Positions 6,965 to 13,413 of a stretch of 15,739 nt of DNA are shown piece by piece. A program made the position numbers and the translations under genes. Source of the stretch: Candidatus Brevibacterium intestinigallinarum (lineage in GTDB: Bacteria; Actinomycetota; Actinomycetes; Actinomycetales; Brevibacteriaceae); NCBI GenBank assembly GCA_019117325.1, contig DWZY01000062.1:1-15739 (forward strand). Direction: 5' to 3'. Within the stretch, counting starts at the first letter, position 1. Each line of letters starts with the position of its first letter. The notes below the pieces were generated by a model. The model did no database searches. It was not told the origin of the DNA and was given only the letters and a program-made list of their open reading frames with translations.

Positions 6965-7384
6965 GTGGCAGTCAAGATCCGCCTCACCCGCATGGGCAAG
7001 ATCCGTGCACCGTTCTACCGCGTCGTCGTCGCTGATTCCCGCACCCGCCGGGACGGCCGCGCGATCGAGCAGATCGGCAAGTACCACCCCACCGAGGAGC
7101 CCTCGTTCATCGAGATCAACTCCGAGCGGGCGCAGTACTGGCTGTCTGTGGGCGCGCAGCCCACGGACCAGGTGAAGGCGCTCCTCAAGCTCACCGGTGA
7201 CTGGCAGAAGTTCACCGGTGAGGGCGAGGCCGTCAACACCGTCAAGGGCGCACAGGCCAAGGAGTCCTTCGAGGCTCCCGCCGCTGCTTCCGTCATCGTC
7301 GAGAAGAAGGACGAGGCTCCGGCCGAGGCCGCTTCCGACGACGCCGAGGCGCCGGCTGAGGACGCCGGGCAGGCCGAGGCCTGA
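6965..7384 (+). CDS. rpsP: 30S ribosomal protein S16
   Basis: S16 is a primary assembly protein of the small ribosomal subunit that binds 16S rRNA. The first roughly 85 residues are the complete family core: MAVKIRLTRMGKIRAPFYR, VVADSRTRRDGRAIE, IGKYHPTEEPSF and ERAQYWLSVGAQPTDQV. Residues about 100-139 form an acidic Ala/Glu-rich tail (APAEAASDDAEAPAEDAG), longer than the 80-90 residue proteins of enterobacteria but common in actinobacteria. The GTG start at 6965 is fixed by the conserved N-terminus; AGGAG at 6949-6953 is 11 bases away, a wide spacing. It has its own promoter and leader, and is followed two bases later by khpA, so the pair is co-transcribed. Confidence 0.98.
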   Translation: MAVKIRLTRMGKIRAPFYRVVVADSRTRRDGRAIEQIGKYHPTEEPSFIEINSERAQYWLSVGAQPTDQVKALLKLTGDWQKFTGEGEAVNTVKGAQAKESFEAPAAASVIVEKKDEAPAEAASDDAEAPAEDAGQAEA

Positions 7385-7386
7385 TC

Positions 7387-7617
7387 ATGCTCGCCGAGGC
7401 ACTCGACCACCTGGTCCGCGGCATCGTGGACCATCCCGACGACGTCTCCGTGCGCTCGCGCGGCGGCAGCCGTGGGACGACCCTCGAGGTCCGGGTCCAC
7501 CCCGACGACCTGGGGCGCGTGATCGGGCGCGCGGGACGCACCGCGAAGGCGCTGCGGACCGTCATCGGCGCGCTGGCCGGTCGCGATCGCGTCCGGATCG
7601 ACCTCGTCGACGGCTGA
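7387..7617 (+). CDS. khpA: KH-domain RNA-binding protein KhpA (YlqC family)
   Basis: A 76-residue single KH domain. In Gram-positive bacteria KhpA works with KhpB as a global RNA-binding protein affecting cell division, elongation and translation. The RNA-gripping GxxG loop is visible as GRAG at 47-50 within DDLGRVIGRAGRTAKALRTVI, the usual hallmark, and the length is typical. The ATG at 7387 follows the rpsP stop by two bases, and the family N-terminus (LAEALDHLVRGIVDHPDDV) matches that start. The rpsP-khpA pairing is conserved; here rimM, normally next, is displaced by a gene on the opposite strand. Transcription should end in the hairpin at 7649-7686. Confidence 0.93.
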   Translation: MLAEALDHLVRGIVDHPDDVSVRSRGGSRGTTLEVRVHPDDLGRVIGRAGRTAKALRTVIGALAGRDRVRIDLVDG

Positions 7618-7648
7618 GCATCACGCGCGTGTGAGCAGCCGAACGCTC

Positions 7649-7686
7649 AAGGGCCCCGTCACCTCGTGGGAGGTGACGGGGCCCTT
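7649..7686. terminator. Bidirectional hairpin terminator between convergent genes
   Basis: AAGGGCCCCGTCACCT (7649-7664), loop CGTGGG and AGGTGACGGGGCCCTT (7671-7686) form a perfect 16-bp stem. It lies 31 bases after khpA and 20 bases beyond the end of the minus-strand lipoprotein gene, so it can stop transcription from both sides. This is the most convincing terminator in the window. Confidence 0.85.
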
Positions 7687-7706
7687 CGCTGTGCGCGGGC
7701 CTCGCG

Positions 7707-9206
7707 TCAGGCGACTGCCAGGCGGAGCCGCGTGGTGCCCGCCGCGTTGGACGTGAGGGTGATCGCTCCGGGGACCGCGAACAGGGCGGCGTCCGCTGCA
7801 TCCTCCGACCAGACCTCCTCACCAGTGACGGCGTCGAGAGCCACCAGGCGGTCAGTGGTCAGCATGACGAACTCGTCCAGACCGGGCACATAGGTCGTGG
7901 ACGAGACCCCGTCCGCACCGGTGTAGGACCACAGCTCCTCGCCGCTGTCCAGACTGTGCACGGTGAGGGCGGCGTCCGCACCCGGCAGGGCGATGACGCC
8001 CGCGCCATCGGCTCCGGGTGCGATCGGGTCGTGACCCAGGTACCCGTCCAGCTCGTAGCCCCACTCCTCGTCCAGGCCCACGGGCCCGGGGGCCGTCCAG
8101 AGTTCCCGGCGCTGGCCGGACTCCGCGGAACCGCCGGTGAGGTCGTCACCGTCGGGCGACGCGATCGCGCCCACCCAGTACTGCCCGTCGAACGACATGT
8201 CCGGCGACTGCACGCAGTAGGCGAATCCGACGGCGGACCCCCGCACGTATGCCTCGCAGGGGATGTCGTGCGGCAGCGGCTGGGAGATGAGCTCAGCGCC
8301 GTCCGACCACGAGTCCACTGTCAGGAACTCGGCTTCGGCCGACTGCGACTGGACGTAGAACATGTCACCGCCCATGTCCGACAGGTAGACGGGATCCTGG
8401 AACGTCGCAGGATCGTAGGCGGCGTCAAGACCGCCGAACTCGACGGCGTCGACGGCACCCGTCGCGACGTCGATCCGCTGGAGCGTGGGCCGGTAGCTGG
8501 AACGGATGAGCTGGTAGACGTAGTCGTTCGTCACACCGTTCACTGCGGTCAGGGAGGTGCCGATGAGGTCCGTGACCGGTTCCCAGGCCTGCTGTCCGGT
8601 CGCCGTGTCGATGCCGAGGGCGACCGGGACACGGGGCATGTCCGCGTTCGAATGGGCCCAGCAGTCGGCGGGATAGAGGGACTCGTCGGTCGCGAAGTCG
8701 GCGGTCAGCAGGAGGACGTCGTTCGCCCGGCCTCCGCCGGCCTCATTGCCCAGCCGCATCTGGAAGGTCTCCGGCGGCGCGCACGGGTCCACTGCGGCGG
8801 GCTCGAAGCGCCAGATCTCCGATCCGTCCTCCCAGGAGACCGCGACGACGGGGAGTCCCGACTCGTCGAGCTGGAGGTAGAGGTTCTCCCCGTCGCTGCG
8901 GAGGGCGGGCTCCGCCCCGTCGATCATGCGGACGGTGGGCAGGGCGAAGACCTCGTCCCCAGACGCATCATGGACGGACAGCTCCTGGGAGTCGTGGTCG
9001 CGCAGCACGACGCGGTCGCCGCGCACGGCGAGCGGGGACACGGCTGCATCCAGCTCGACCCAGTCGGACCAGCGCGCCTCCTCTGCGGGCGCAGTCGATG
9101 GCTGCGGAGCAGCGTCGGACTCCGGTGGCGCACCGGGGGACGGTGATGAGCACGCGGAGAGGAGGAGTGCACAGGAGAGGAGAAGTGCGGAAGAACGGAC
9201 GGACAT
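7707..9206 (-). CDS. Lipoprotein with PQQ-like beta-propeller repeats
   Basis: A 499-residue exported protein. Residues 1-18 are a lipoprotein signal peptide with lipobox LSAC, so Cys19 would be lipidated and the protein anchored outside the membrane. A Pro/Ser/Ala-rich linker runs to about 44. The rest contains blades with the PQQ/BamB-type pattern of an Asp/Gly turn followed by Trp: EDGSEIW (126-132), LGIDTATGQQAW (197-208), IDVATG (245-250), HSLDSGEELW (417-426) and ALDAVTGEEVW (456-466). Four cysteines (142, 182, 317, 331) could form disulfides. PQQ-binding catalytic residues are not evident, so a scaffold or binding role is more likely than a dehydrogenase. The start at 9206 is supported by AGGAG (plus-strand CTCCT 9213-9217) 6 bases away. 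It is the only minus-strand gene here, lying inside a ribosomal cluster. Substrate unknown. Confidence 0.88.
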   Translation of the reverse strand: MSVRSSALLLSCALLLSACSSPSPGAPPESDAAPQPSTAPAEEARWSDWVELDAAVSPLAVRGDRVVLRDHDSQELSVHDASGDEVFALPTVRMIDGAEPALRSDGENLYLQLDESGLPVVAVSWEDGSEIWRFEPAAVDPCAPPETFQMRLGNEAGGGRANDVLLLTADFATDESLYPADCWAHSNADMPRVPVALGIDTATGQQAWEPVTDLIGTSLTAVNGVTNDYVYQLIRSSYRPTLQRIDVATGAVDAVEFGGLDAAYDPATFQDPVYLSDMGGDMFYVQSQSAEAEFLTVDSWSDGAELISQPLPHDIPCEAYVRGSAVGFAYCVQSPDMSFDGQYWVGAIASPDGDDLTGGSAESGQRRELWTAPGPVGLDEEWGYELDGYLGHDPIAPGADGAGVIALPGADAALTVHSLDSGEELWSYTGADGVSSTTYVPGLDEFVMLTTDRLVALDAVTGEEVWSEDAADAALFAVPGAITLTSNAAGTTRLRLAVA

Positions 9207-9284
9207 GGACAACTCCTGGGGGCCATGGTCGGGGCGCGTCGTGCGCGCGAAGCAGTCCGAAAATAACAAGAGAAGGCGGCGTGC

Positions 9285-9297
9285 GAGACCCGGTCTC
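9285..9297. repeat. Inverted repeat in the divergent lipoprotein-rimM spacer
   Basis: GAGACC and GGTCTC surround a single C in the middle of the 9207-9386 spacer that must hold promoters for both divergent genes. It could be a regulator binding site. It is short, and no known operator was recognised. The spacer also has a small AT-rich patch (AAAATAAC, 9260-9267) that may be the -10 region of the lipoprotein gene on the minus strand. Confidence 0.25.
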
Positions 9298-9345
9298 ACC
9301 AGTCGGAGCGCTCAGTTCGACTGCTGCTGTCGGTGCTCCCTGTGG

Positions 9346-9351
9346 CACGAT
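9346..9351 (+). promoter_or_regulatory. Possible -10 element for rimM-trmD
   Basis: CACGAT is preceded by GTGG, giving TGGCACGAT, which resembles the TGGCATAAT and TGGCAGAAT of the rpsP and rplS promoters. It lies 35 bases upstream of the rimM start. No -35 match is evident. Since the upstream gene is divergent, rimM needs a promoter somewhere in this spacer. Confidence 0.4.
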
Positions 9352-9386
9352 TGCCTCACCGGCAGACCACCCCCTCCAGGAGAACC

Positions 9387-9899
9387 ATGAGTCAGATCGC
9401 CGCCCGTCTGGGCAAGCCGCACGGCATCCGCGGTGAGGTCACCGTCGAGGTGCGCACCGATGATCCCGATGCTCGCTTCGTCCCGGGCGCGGTCTTCGAG
9501 ACCGACCCCAACATCGGGGAGCTCACCCTCGAGCGCGCCCGCTGGCACCGCGACCGGCTGCTGCTGACCTTCGCGGAGGTCACCGACCGCACGCGCGCCG
9601 AGGAGATCCGGAACACGCTCCTGCTGGTGGATGCCGCGGATGACGAGGTCGAGGACGACGCGTGGAGCGTCGACGAGCTCGTGGGACTCGAGGTGCACCT
9701 GGCCGCCGGCGGCGCAGTGGGCACCGTGGCGGACCTGACCGTGGGTGCGGTGCAGGACCTGCTGCACGTGCGCACCCCCGACGGGCGCGAGGTGCTCGTC
9801 CCGTTCGTCGAGGAGATCGTGCCGGAGGTCGACCTGGAGACCGGCCGCGTGCTCCTCACCCCGCCGCCCGGACTGCTCGAGGACGGCGAGGACTCCTGA
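9387..9899 (+). CDS. rimM: Ribosome maturation factor RimM
   Basis: RimM binds S19 and helps mature the 30S head domain, including 16S rRNA 3'-domain processing. The 170-residue protein has the N-terminal RimM barrel with the family signature ARLGKPHGIRGEVTVEVRTDD (residues 5-25) and ends in a PRC barrel (VGLEVHLAAGGAVGTVADLTVGAVQDLLHV, then EVLVPFVEEIVPEVDLETGRV). ATG 9387 is chosen because AGGAG at 9378-9382 precedes it and the family N-terminus begins here; the frame is open further upstream from 9333, but that stretch (HRQTTPSRR) is not conserved-looking. Its stop TGA 9897-9899 overlaps the trmD ATG by one base (TGATG), indicating coupled translation. Confidence 0.96.
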   Translation: MSQIAARLGKPHGIRGEVTVEVRTDDPDARFVPGAVFETDPNIGELTLERARWHRDRLLLTFAEVTDRTRAEEIRNTLLLVDAADDEVEDDAWSVDELVGLEVHLAAGGAVGTVADLTVGAVQDLLHVRTPDGREVLVPFVEEIVPEVDLETGRVLLTPPPGLLEDGEDS

Positions 9900-10747
9900 T
9901 GCGGCTGGACGTCCTCAGCATCTTCCCCGACTACCTGGCCCCCCTGGACCTCAGCCTCATCGGGCGTGCGCGGGAGAAGGGCCTGCTGGACCTGACGGTC
10001 CACGACCTGCGCGACTGGACGCACGACCGTCACCGGACGGTCGACGACACCCCGTACGGCGGCGGCGCCGGCATGGTCATGAAGCCCGAGCCGTGGGGCG
10101 AGGCACTGGACGCGATGCTGGGTGCCGGTGCGGCCTCGGCGGACGTGCCGCCTGCGGCGCAGGCACCGGGAGACGGGGCGGCGCCCGTCCTCATCGTTCC
10201 CAGCCCGGCCGGTGAGGTCTTCACCCAGGAGACCGCCCGCGAGCTGGCGGGACGGCAGCACCTGATCTTCGCGTGCGGGCGCTACGAGGGCATCGACCAG
10301 CGCGTGAGCGACTGGGCGGCCCAGCGGATGGAGGTCCGCCCGGTCAGCATCGGCGACTACGTCCTCAATGGCGGTGAGGTCGCGGTCCTCGTCATGGTCG
10401 AGGCGATCGCCCGCCTGCTGCCGGGGGTCATCGGCAATCCGGAATCGCTGGACGAGGAGAGCCACGAGGACGGACTGCTCGAGTACCCGGTCTACACGAA
10501 GCCGGCCGAGTGGCGGGGGCACGAGGTGCCCGCGATCCTCCTGTCCGGCGATCACGGGAAGGTGGCCCGCTGGCGGCGCGACGAGCGGCTGCGGCGCACC
10601 GCGCGCACGCGTCCCGACCTGCTGGCGGCACTGCCGCCGGAGTCCCTCGACGCCCGCGACCGCACGGTGCTGGCGGAGGTCCGGGAGGACGTGACCCGGG
10701 AGACAGACGGCCGCGTTGAAGCGACCGGGCCTGATCTGGCAGAATAG
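9899..10747 (+). CDS. trmD: tRNA (guanine-37-N1)-methyltransferase TrmD
   Basis: TrmD methylates G37 next to the anticodon using S-adenosylmethionine and prevents +1 frameshifting; it is essential in most bacteria. The 282 residues begin MRLDVLSIFPDY and show the trefoil-knot SPOUT motifs DTPYGGGAGM (50-59), CGRYEGIDQRV (126-136) and SIGDYVLNGGE (150-160). The C-terminal domain has ESHEDGLLEYPVYTKPAEWRG (187-207), whose Asp191 corresponds by motif to the catalytic aspartate. An Ala/Pro-rich insert at about 75-96 separates GEALDAML from PVLIVPSPAG, a common actinobacterial variation. The start ATG overlaps the rimM stop. The last codons (TTGAAG 10716-10721, CAGAAT 10740-10745) contain the likely rplS promoter. 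Confidence 0.97.
   Translation: MRLDVLSIFPDYLAPLDLSLIGRAREKGLLDLTVHDLRDWTHDRHRTVDDTPYGGGAGMVMKPEPWGEALDAMLGAGAASADVPPAAQAPGDGAAPVLIVPSPAGEVFTQETARELAGRQHLIFACGRYEGIDQRVSDWAAQRMEVRPVSIGDYVLNGGEVAVLVMVEAIARLLPGVIGNPESLDEESHEDGLLEYPVYTKPAEWRGHEVPAILLSGDHGKVARWRRDERLRRTARTRPDLLAALPPESLDARDRTVLAEVREDVTRETDGRVEATGPDLAE
10716..10745 (+). promoter_or_regulatory. Probable rplS promoter inside the 3' end of trmD
   Basis: TTGAAG (10716-10721) and CAGAAT (10740-10745) are separated by 18 bases, a good sigma-A-type pair and the only one here with a recognisable -35. Transcription would start near 10752, just after the trmD stop, giving a leader of about 160 bases. rplS may also be read through from rimM-trmD, as no terminator separates them. 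Confidence 0.55.
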
Positions 10748-10751
10748 GCGC

Positions 10752-10911
10752 TTGCGTTCGTTGCGGCCGCTCTGCCTCGGGGGAGACGGCGCCCGCGACG
10801 GGCTCACCACTGGTGGGCCGCGTCGGACGGACGAATCCATCATCCTCGCAGCACTGCTGTGAGGCAGAACAGCGATCACGCGTCCCGAGGCGAATGATCA
10901 GGAGAGACACC
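10752..10911 (+). promoter_or_regulatory. Candidate structured 5' leader of rplS
   Basis: The non-coding gap before rplS can fold into a closed domain: TCTGCCTC (10771-10778) is exactly complementary to GAGGCAGA (10861-10868), enclosing 82 bases. Just outside it, CGC (10768-10770) can pair with GCG (10872-10874). Inside are the hairpins GCCCG-CGA-CGGGC (10791-10803) and CACC-ACT-GGTG (10806-10816). AGGAG at 10900-10904 is the rplS ribosome binding site and lies outside the domain. L19 leaders are known in other phyla; whether this is related is untested. Confidence 0.42.
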
Positions 10912-11253
10912 ATGCAGAAGCTCGATTTCGTCGACCAGAAGTCGATGAAGACCGACCTGCCGGAGTTCCGTGCAGGCGACACCGTGTCCGTCGACGTCCG
11001 CGTCATCGAGGGCAGCCGCTCTCGTATCCAGGTCTTCAAGGGCGTCGTCATCCGCCGCCAGGGCAGCGGAGTCCGCGAGACCTTCACGGTCCGCAAGATC
11101 AGCTTCGGTGTGGGCGTGGAGCGCACCTTCCCGGTGCACTCGCCCATCATCGAGAAGATCGAGGTGAACGTCCGCGGTGACGTCCGCCGCGCCAAGCTCT
11201 ACTACCTGCGCAAGCTGCGCGGCAAGGCTGCTCGCATCCGCGAGCGCCGCTGA
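10912..11253 (+). CDS. rplS: 50S ribosomal protein L19
   Basis: L19 sits at the 30S-50S interface of the ribosome. The 113 residues cover the full family length: MQKLDFVDQKSMKTDLPEFRAGDTV, VRVIEGSRSRIQVFKGVVI, SGVRETFTVRKISFGVGVERTFPVHSP, and the basic C-terminus RRAKLYYLRKLRGKAARIRE. ATG 10912 is supported by AGGAG at 10900-10904 with 7-base spacing; the in-frame GTG at 10813 would add a 33-residue non-conserved extension and is rejected. The gene has a probable own promoter in trmD. A long hairpin at 11288-11325 ends the transcript but lies within the next reading frame. Confidence 0.98.
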   Translation: MQKLDFVDQKSMKTDLPEFRAGDTVSVDVRVIEGSRSRIQVFKGVVIRRQGSGVRETFTVRKISFGVGVERTFPVHSPIIEKIEVNVRGDVRRAKLYYLRKLRGKAARIRERR

Positions 11254-11271
11254 TCCGCGCGCTGCTGGGCA

Positions 11272-11937
11272 GTGCACGACGACAGCGCTGAGGGCGCGAT
11301 CCGGTCCACCGGGTCGCGCCCTCAGGCGTCTCCGGACGCGTCTCGCCCGGCAGGCGCCTGGCGCCGGTGGCTGCGCGCCGGCGCCGTCCTCGTCGTCGCC
11401 GCCCTCGTCCTGGCCGGCCTGATCCGCGGCCTGGGCGTCCAGTCCTTCACCGTCCCGACCGCCTCCATGGCGCCCGGGCTCACACCCGGCGACCGCATCG
11501 TCGCGCTGCGGGCTCCCGCGCTGCTGGGCACGGTCGAGCGCGGCGACGTCGTCGTCCTCGACGGACGCGGATCATTCGTGGGCGGCCTCCCGCCGGACGC
11601 GATCGCCCAGGTGGGCGCCTGGTTCGGCATCGGCCCCCGCGACGTGTACTACGTCAAGCGCGTCATCGGCGTGGGCGGCGACACGATCCAGTGCTGCGAT
11701 GACGAGGGACGGCTGCTGCTCAACGGCGAGCCCCTCGAGGAGCCGTACCTGAACGACCAGGATCGTCCGGCCTCGGGCGCGGACTTCGCCGTCGAAGTGC
11801 CCCCGGACCGGGTGTTCGTGCTGGGGGACAACCGGTACGACTCGACCGATTCGCGGGACCTGCTGGGCCGCCCCGGGGGCGGGATGATCCGTGAGCAGCG
11901 ACTCATCGGCACCGTGCTGGGCGCAGACGGCCCCTGA
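11272..11937 (+). CDS. lepB: Type I signal peptidase, first of two
   Basis: Membrane-anchored serine protease that removes signal peptides from exported proteins. The 221 residues have one N-terminal membrane helix (about 36-56), then the Ser box TASMAPGLTPGDRI with nucleophile Ser65, the Lys box YYVKRVIGVGGD with general base Lys129, and GDNRYDSTDSRD (186-196). A CCDDEGR segment at 141-147 is shared with the next gene, which suggests a tandem duplication. The only usable start before the membrane helix is GTG 11272, 18 bases after rplS, with no good Shine-Dalgarno sequence. The first 18 codons contain the large rplS hairpin (11288-11325), so expression is probably limited by attenuation or by poor initiation. 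Start position moderately certain, function highly so. Confidence 0.9.
   Translation: MHDDSAEGAIRSTGSRPQASPDASRPAGAWRRWLRAGAVLVVAALVLAGLIRGLGVQSFTVPTASMAPGLTPGDRIVALRAPALLGTVERGDVVVLDGRGSFVGGLPPDAIAQVGAWFGIGPRDVYYVKRVIGVGGDTIQCCDDEGRLLLNGEPLEEPYLNDQDRPASGADFAVEVPPDRVFVLGDNRYDSTDSRDLLGRPGGGMIREQRLIGTVLGADGP
11288..11325 (+). terminator. Long hairpin, rplS terminator or attenuator within lepB1
   Basis: Stem CTGAGGGCGCGATCCGG (11288-11304), loop TCCA, and CCGGGTCGCGCCCTCAG (11309-11325). All 17 pairs form, with one G-U wobble. It is 34 bases after the rplS stop, where a terminator would be expected, yet it lies inside the lepB1 reading frame. No T-tract follows. Confidence 0.7.
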
Positions 11938-11953
11938 CCGGTCGGGACACGGC

Positions 11954-11959
11954 TAGACT
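11954..11959 (+). promoter_or_regulatory. -10 element of a probably leaderless lepB2 transcript
   Basis: TAGACT fits TANNNT and ends 8 bases before the GTG start of the next gene at 11968. No Shine-Dalgarno sequence lies between. With the usual 6-8 base gap, transcription would start at or within two bases of the start codon. A weak CTGACC at 11934-11939 is too close to be a good -35. Confidence 0.5.
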
Positions 11960-11967
11960 GGGCGATC

Positions 11968-12660
11968 GTGAGCGCAGAACAGGATATGCAGGGTCGGAAG
12001 AAGTCCCTGTGGAGCATGATCCGTGAGTTCGCGATCATCATCCTCATCGCCCTCCTCGTGTCGTGGACGCTCAAGACATTCGTCATCCGCAGCTTCCACA
12101 TCCCGTCCGCGTCGATGGAGCAGACCCTCCAGGTGGGCGACCGCGTCATGGTCAACCAGCTGTTCTTCAACGACATCCAGCGCGGCGACGTCATCGTCTT
12201 CGACGATCCCGGCGGCTGGCTGGCACCGGGCATCAGCGAGCAGTACAAGCCCAATCCCGTCCTCGTGTTCCTGGGCCTGCAGCCGGCCGACGCGGGCACG
12301 CAGCTCATCAAGCGCGTCATCGGCGTGGGCGGGGACACCGTCGAGTGCTGCGACGACGAGGGACGCATCCTCGTCAACGGGCAGCCCGTCAACGAGGCGT
12401 CCTACCTGCACCCGGACGTCGTGCCGTCAGAGGTGCCGTTCTCCGTCACGGTGCCGGAGGATCACTACTGGGTCATGGGCGACAACCGGAGCAACTCGCT
12501 GGACTCGCGCTACAACACGGACTCCTCCGGCGGTGCCTACGTCCCGGACAGCGGTGTCGTGGGCGAGGTGTTCGTCATCAACTGGCCGATGGATCGGCTG
12601 CGCTGGATGGGCACGTCGGAGCCGGCGTTCGACGCGATCCCGGACTCGCCGGCGGGCTGA
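11968..12660 (+). CDS. lepB: Type I signal peptidase, second of two
   Basis: A 230-residue signal peptidase with a basic cytoplasmic N-terminus (GRKKSLW), one membrane helix at about 18-38 (MIREFAIIILIALLVSW), Ser box IPSASMEQTLQVGDRV with Ser49, Lys box TQLIKRVIGVGGD with Lys115, and GDNRSNSLDSRYN (171-183). The segment VECCDDEGRILVNGQPV mirrors IQCCDDEGRLLLNGEPL in the preceding gene, supporting an origin by duplication, but the N-termini and the region between the Ser and Lys boxes differ. The GTG start at 11968 lacks a Shine-Dalgarno sequence and follows a TAGACT -10 by 8 bases, so translation may be leaderless. The next gene starts directly at its stop codon. Confidence 0.95.
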   Translation: MSAEQDMQGRKKSLWSMIREFAIIILIALLVSWTLKTFVIRSFHIPSASMEQTLQVGDRVMVNQLFFNDIQRGDVIVFDDPGGWLAPGISEQYKPNPVLVFLGLQPADAGTQLIKRVIGVGGDTVECCDDEGRILVNGQPVNEASYLHPDVVPSEVPFSVTVPEDHYWVMGDNRSNSLDSRYNTDSSGGAYVPDSGVVGEVFVINWPMDRLRWMGTSEPAFDAIPDSPAG

Positions 12661-13359
12661 GTGGCGGTCCAGGACATCACGACCCACGCGACCGAGGCCG
12701 CCTGGGCTGCTCGCGACGGCATCCGGTACCTCGTCGGCATGGATGAGGTGGGCCGGGGTGCGCTCGCGGGTCCCGTGGGCGTGGGCGCCGTGCGCGTCGA
12801 TGCGCAGGCCCTGGCCGAGGCCGTGGCCCGGGATGCGGACGAGGTGCCGGCCGGACTGCGCGATTCCAAGCAGGTGCCGCTGCGTCGCCGCGGGGCACTC
12901 GCCGAGACGGTCGCCGCGTGGCGGCCGCAGCACGCGGTGGCGTACGCGAGTCCCCAGGAGATCGACGCGGTCGGCATCTCCCTGGCCCTGGCTCTGGCCG
13001 GTCGCCGCGCACTCGCGGCCCTGGCACACCACGGCGCGGTCGATCACGTTCTGCTGGACGGCAGTCACGACTGGCTCTCCGCACCTCTGACGCTCGATGC
13101 GATGGTCGTGTTCGGGGAGGCCGTGGACGTCGACGTCCCGCCCGTCACGACGATCGTCAAGGGCGATGCGAGTGTGGCGACGATCGCGGCGGCCAGCGTG
13201 CTCGCCAAGGTGCAGAGGGATGCGCACATGCAGGAGCTCGATGGGCTCGCACCGGGGTACGGGTGGGCGTCGAACGCGGGCTACGGCTCCGCCGCGCACC
13301 GGGAGGCGATCCGGACGCTGGGCATCACGGACCACCACCGGCGGTCCTGGTCCCTGTGA
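12661..13359 (+). CDS. rnhB: Ribonuclease HII
   Basis: RNase HII nicks DNA at embedded ribonucleotides and removes RNA from RNA-DNA hybrids. The 232 residues show the catalytic DEVGRG (Asp28, Glu29), RDSK (67-70), LLDGSHD with Asp133, and KGDASVATIAAASVLAKVQRD ending in Asp187, followed by the substrate-contacting HREAIRTLGIT. An N-terminal extension of about 20 residues precedes the core. The GTG start at 12661 abuts the lepB2 stop with no gap and no clear Shine-Dalgarno sequence, so translation is likely coupled. A weak hairpin (CGGCG-CGAG-CGCCG, 13370-13383) follows the stop and could be part of a terminator. Confidence 0.95.
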   Translation: MAVQDITTHATEAAWAARDGIRYLVGMDEVGRGALAGPVGVGAVRVDAQALAEAVARDADEVPAGLRDSKQVPLRRRGALAETVAAWRPQHAVAYASPQEIDAVGISLALALAGRRALAALAHHGAVDHVLLDGSHDWLSAPLTLDAMVVFGEAVDVDVPPVTTIVKGDASVATIAAASVLAKVQRDAHMQELDGLAPGYGWASNAGYGSAAHREAIRTLGITDHHRRSWSL

Positions 13360-13400
13360 GTCGGCCGCCCGGCGCGAGCGCCGCGCCTCCCGGACGTGGT

Positions 13401-13406
13401 TAGGAT
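13401..13406 (+). promoter_or_regulatory. -10 element of a probably leaderless DUF2469 transcript
   Basis: TAGGAT fits TANNNT and ends 7 bases before the ATG at 13414, which places the transcription start at or next to the A of the ATG. No Shine-Dalgarno sequence is present. A -35 is not evident in the short 54-base gap after rnhB. Confidence 0.5.
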
Positions 13407-13413
13407 GGCGGGC

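Noticed and set aside
7956..9146. 396-codon plus-strand frame opposite the lipoprotein gene
   Set aside because: The minus-strand product has a signal peptide, lipobox, propeller repeats and a ribosome binding site; the plus-strand translation has none of these.
9207..9299. 31-residue N-terminal extension of the lipoprotein
   Set aside because: It would bury the signal peptide and lipobox; the start at 9206 has a good ribosome binding site.
9392..10879. 495-codon minus-strand frame opposite rimM and trmD
   Set aside because: Low-complexity Ser/Arg translation, opposite two unambiguous genes; GC-driven lack of stop codons.
10813..10911. 33-residue N-terminal extension of L19
   Set aside because: The family starts at MQKLDFVD, and AGGAG lies 7 bases before ATG 10912; the extension lies in the proposed leader RNA.
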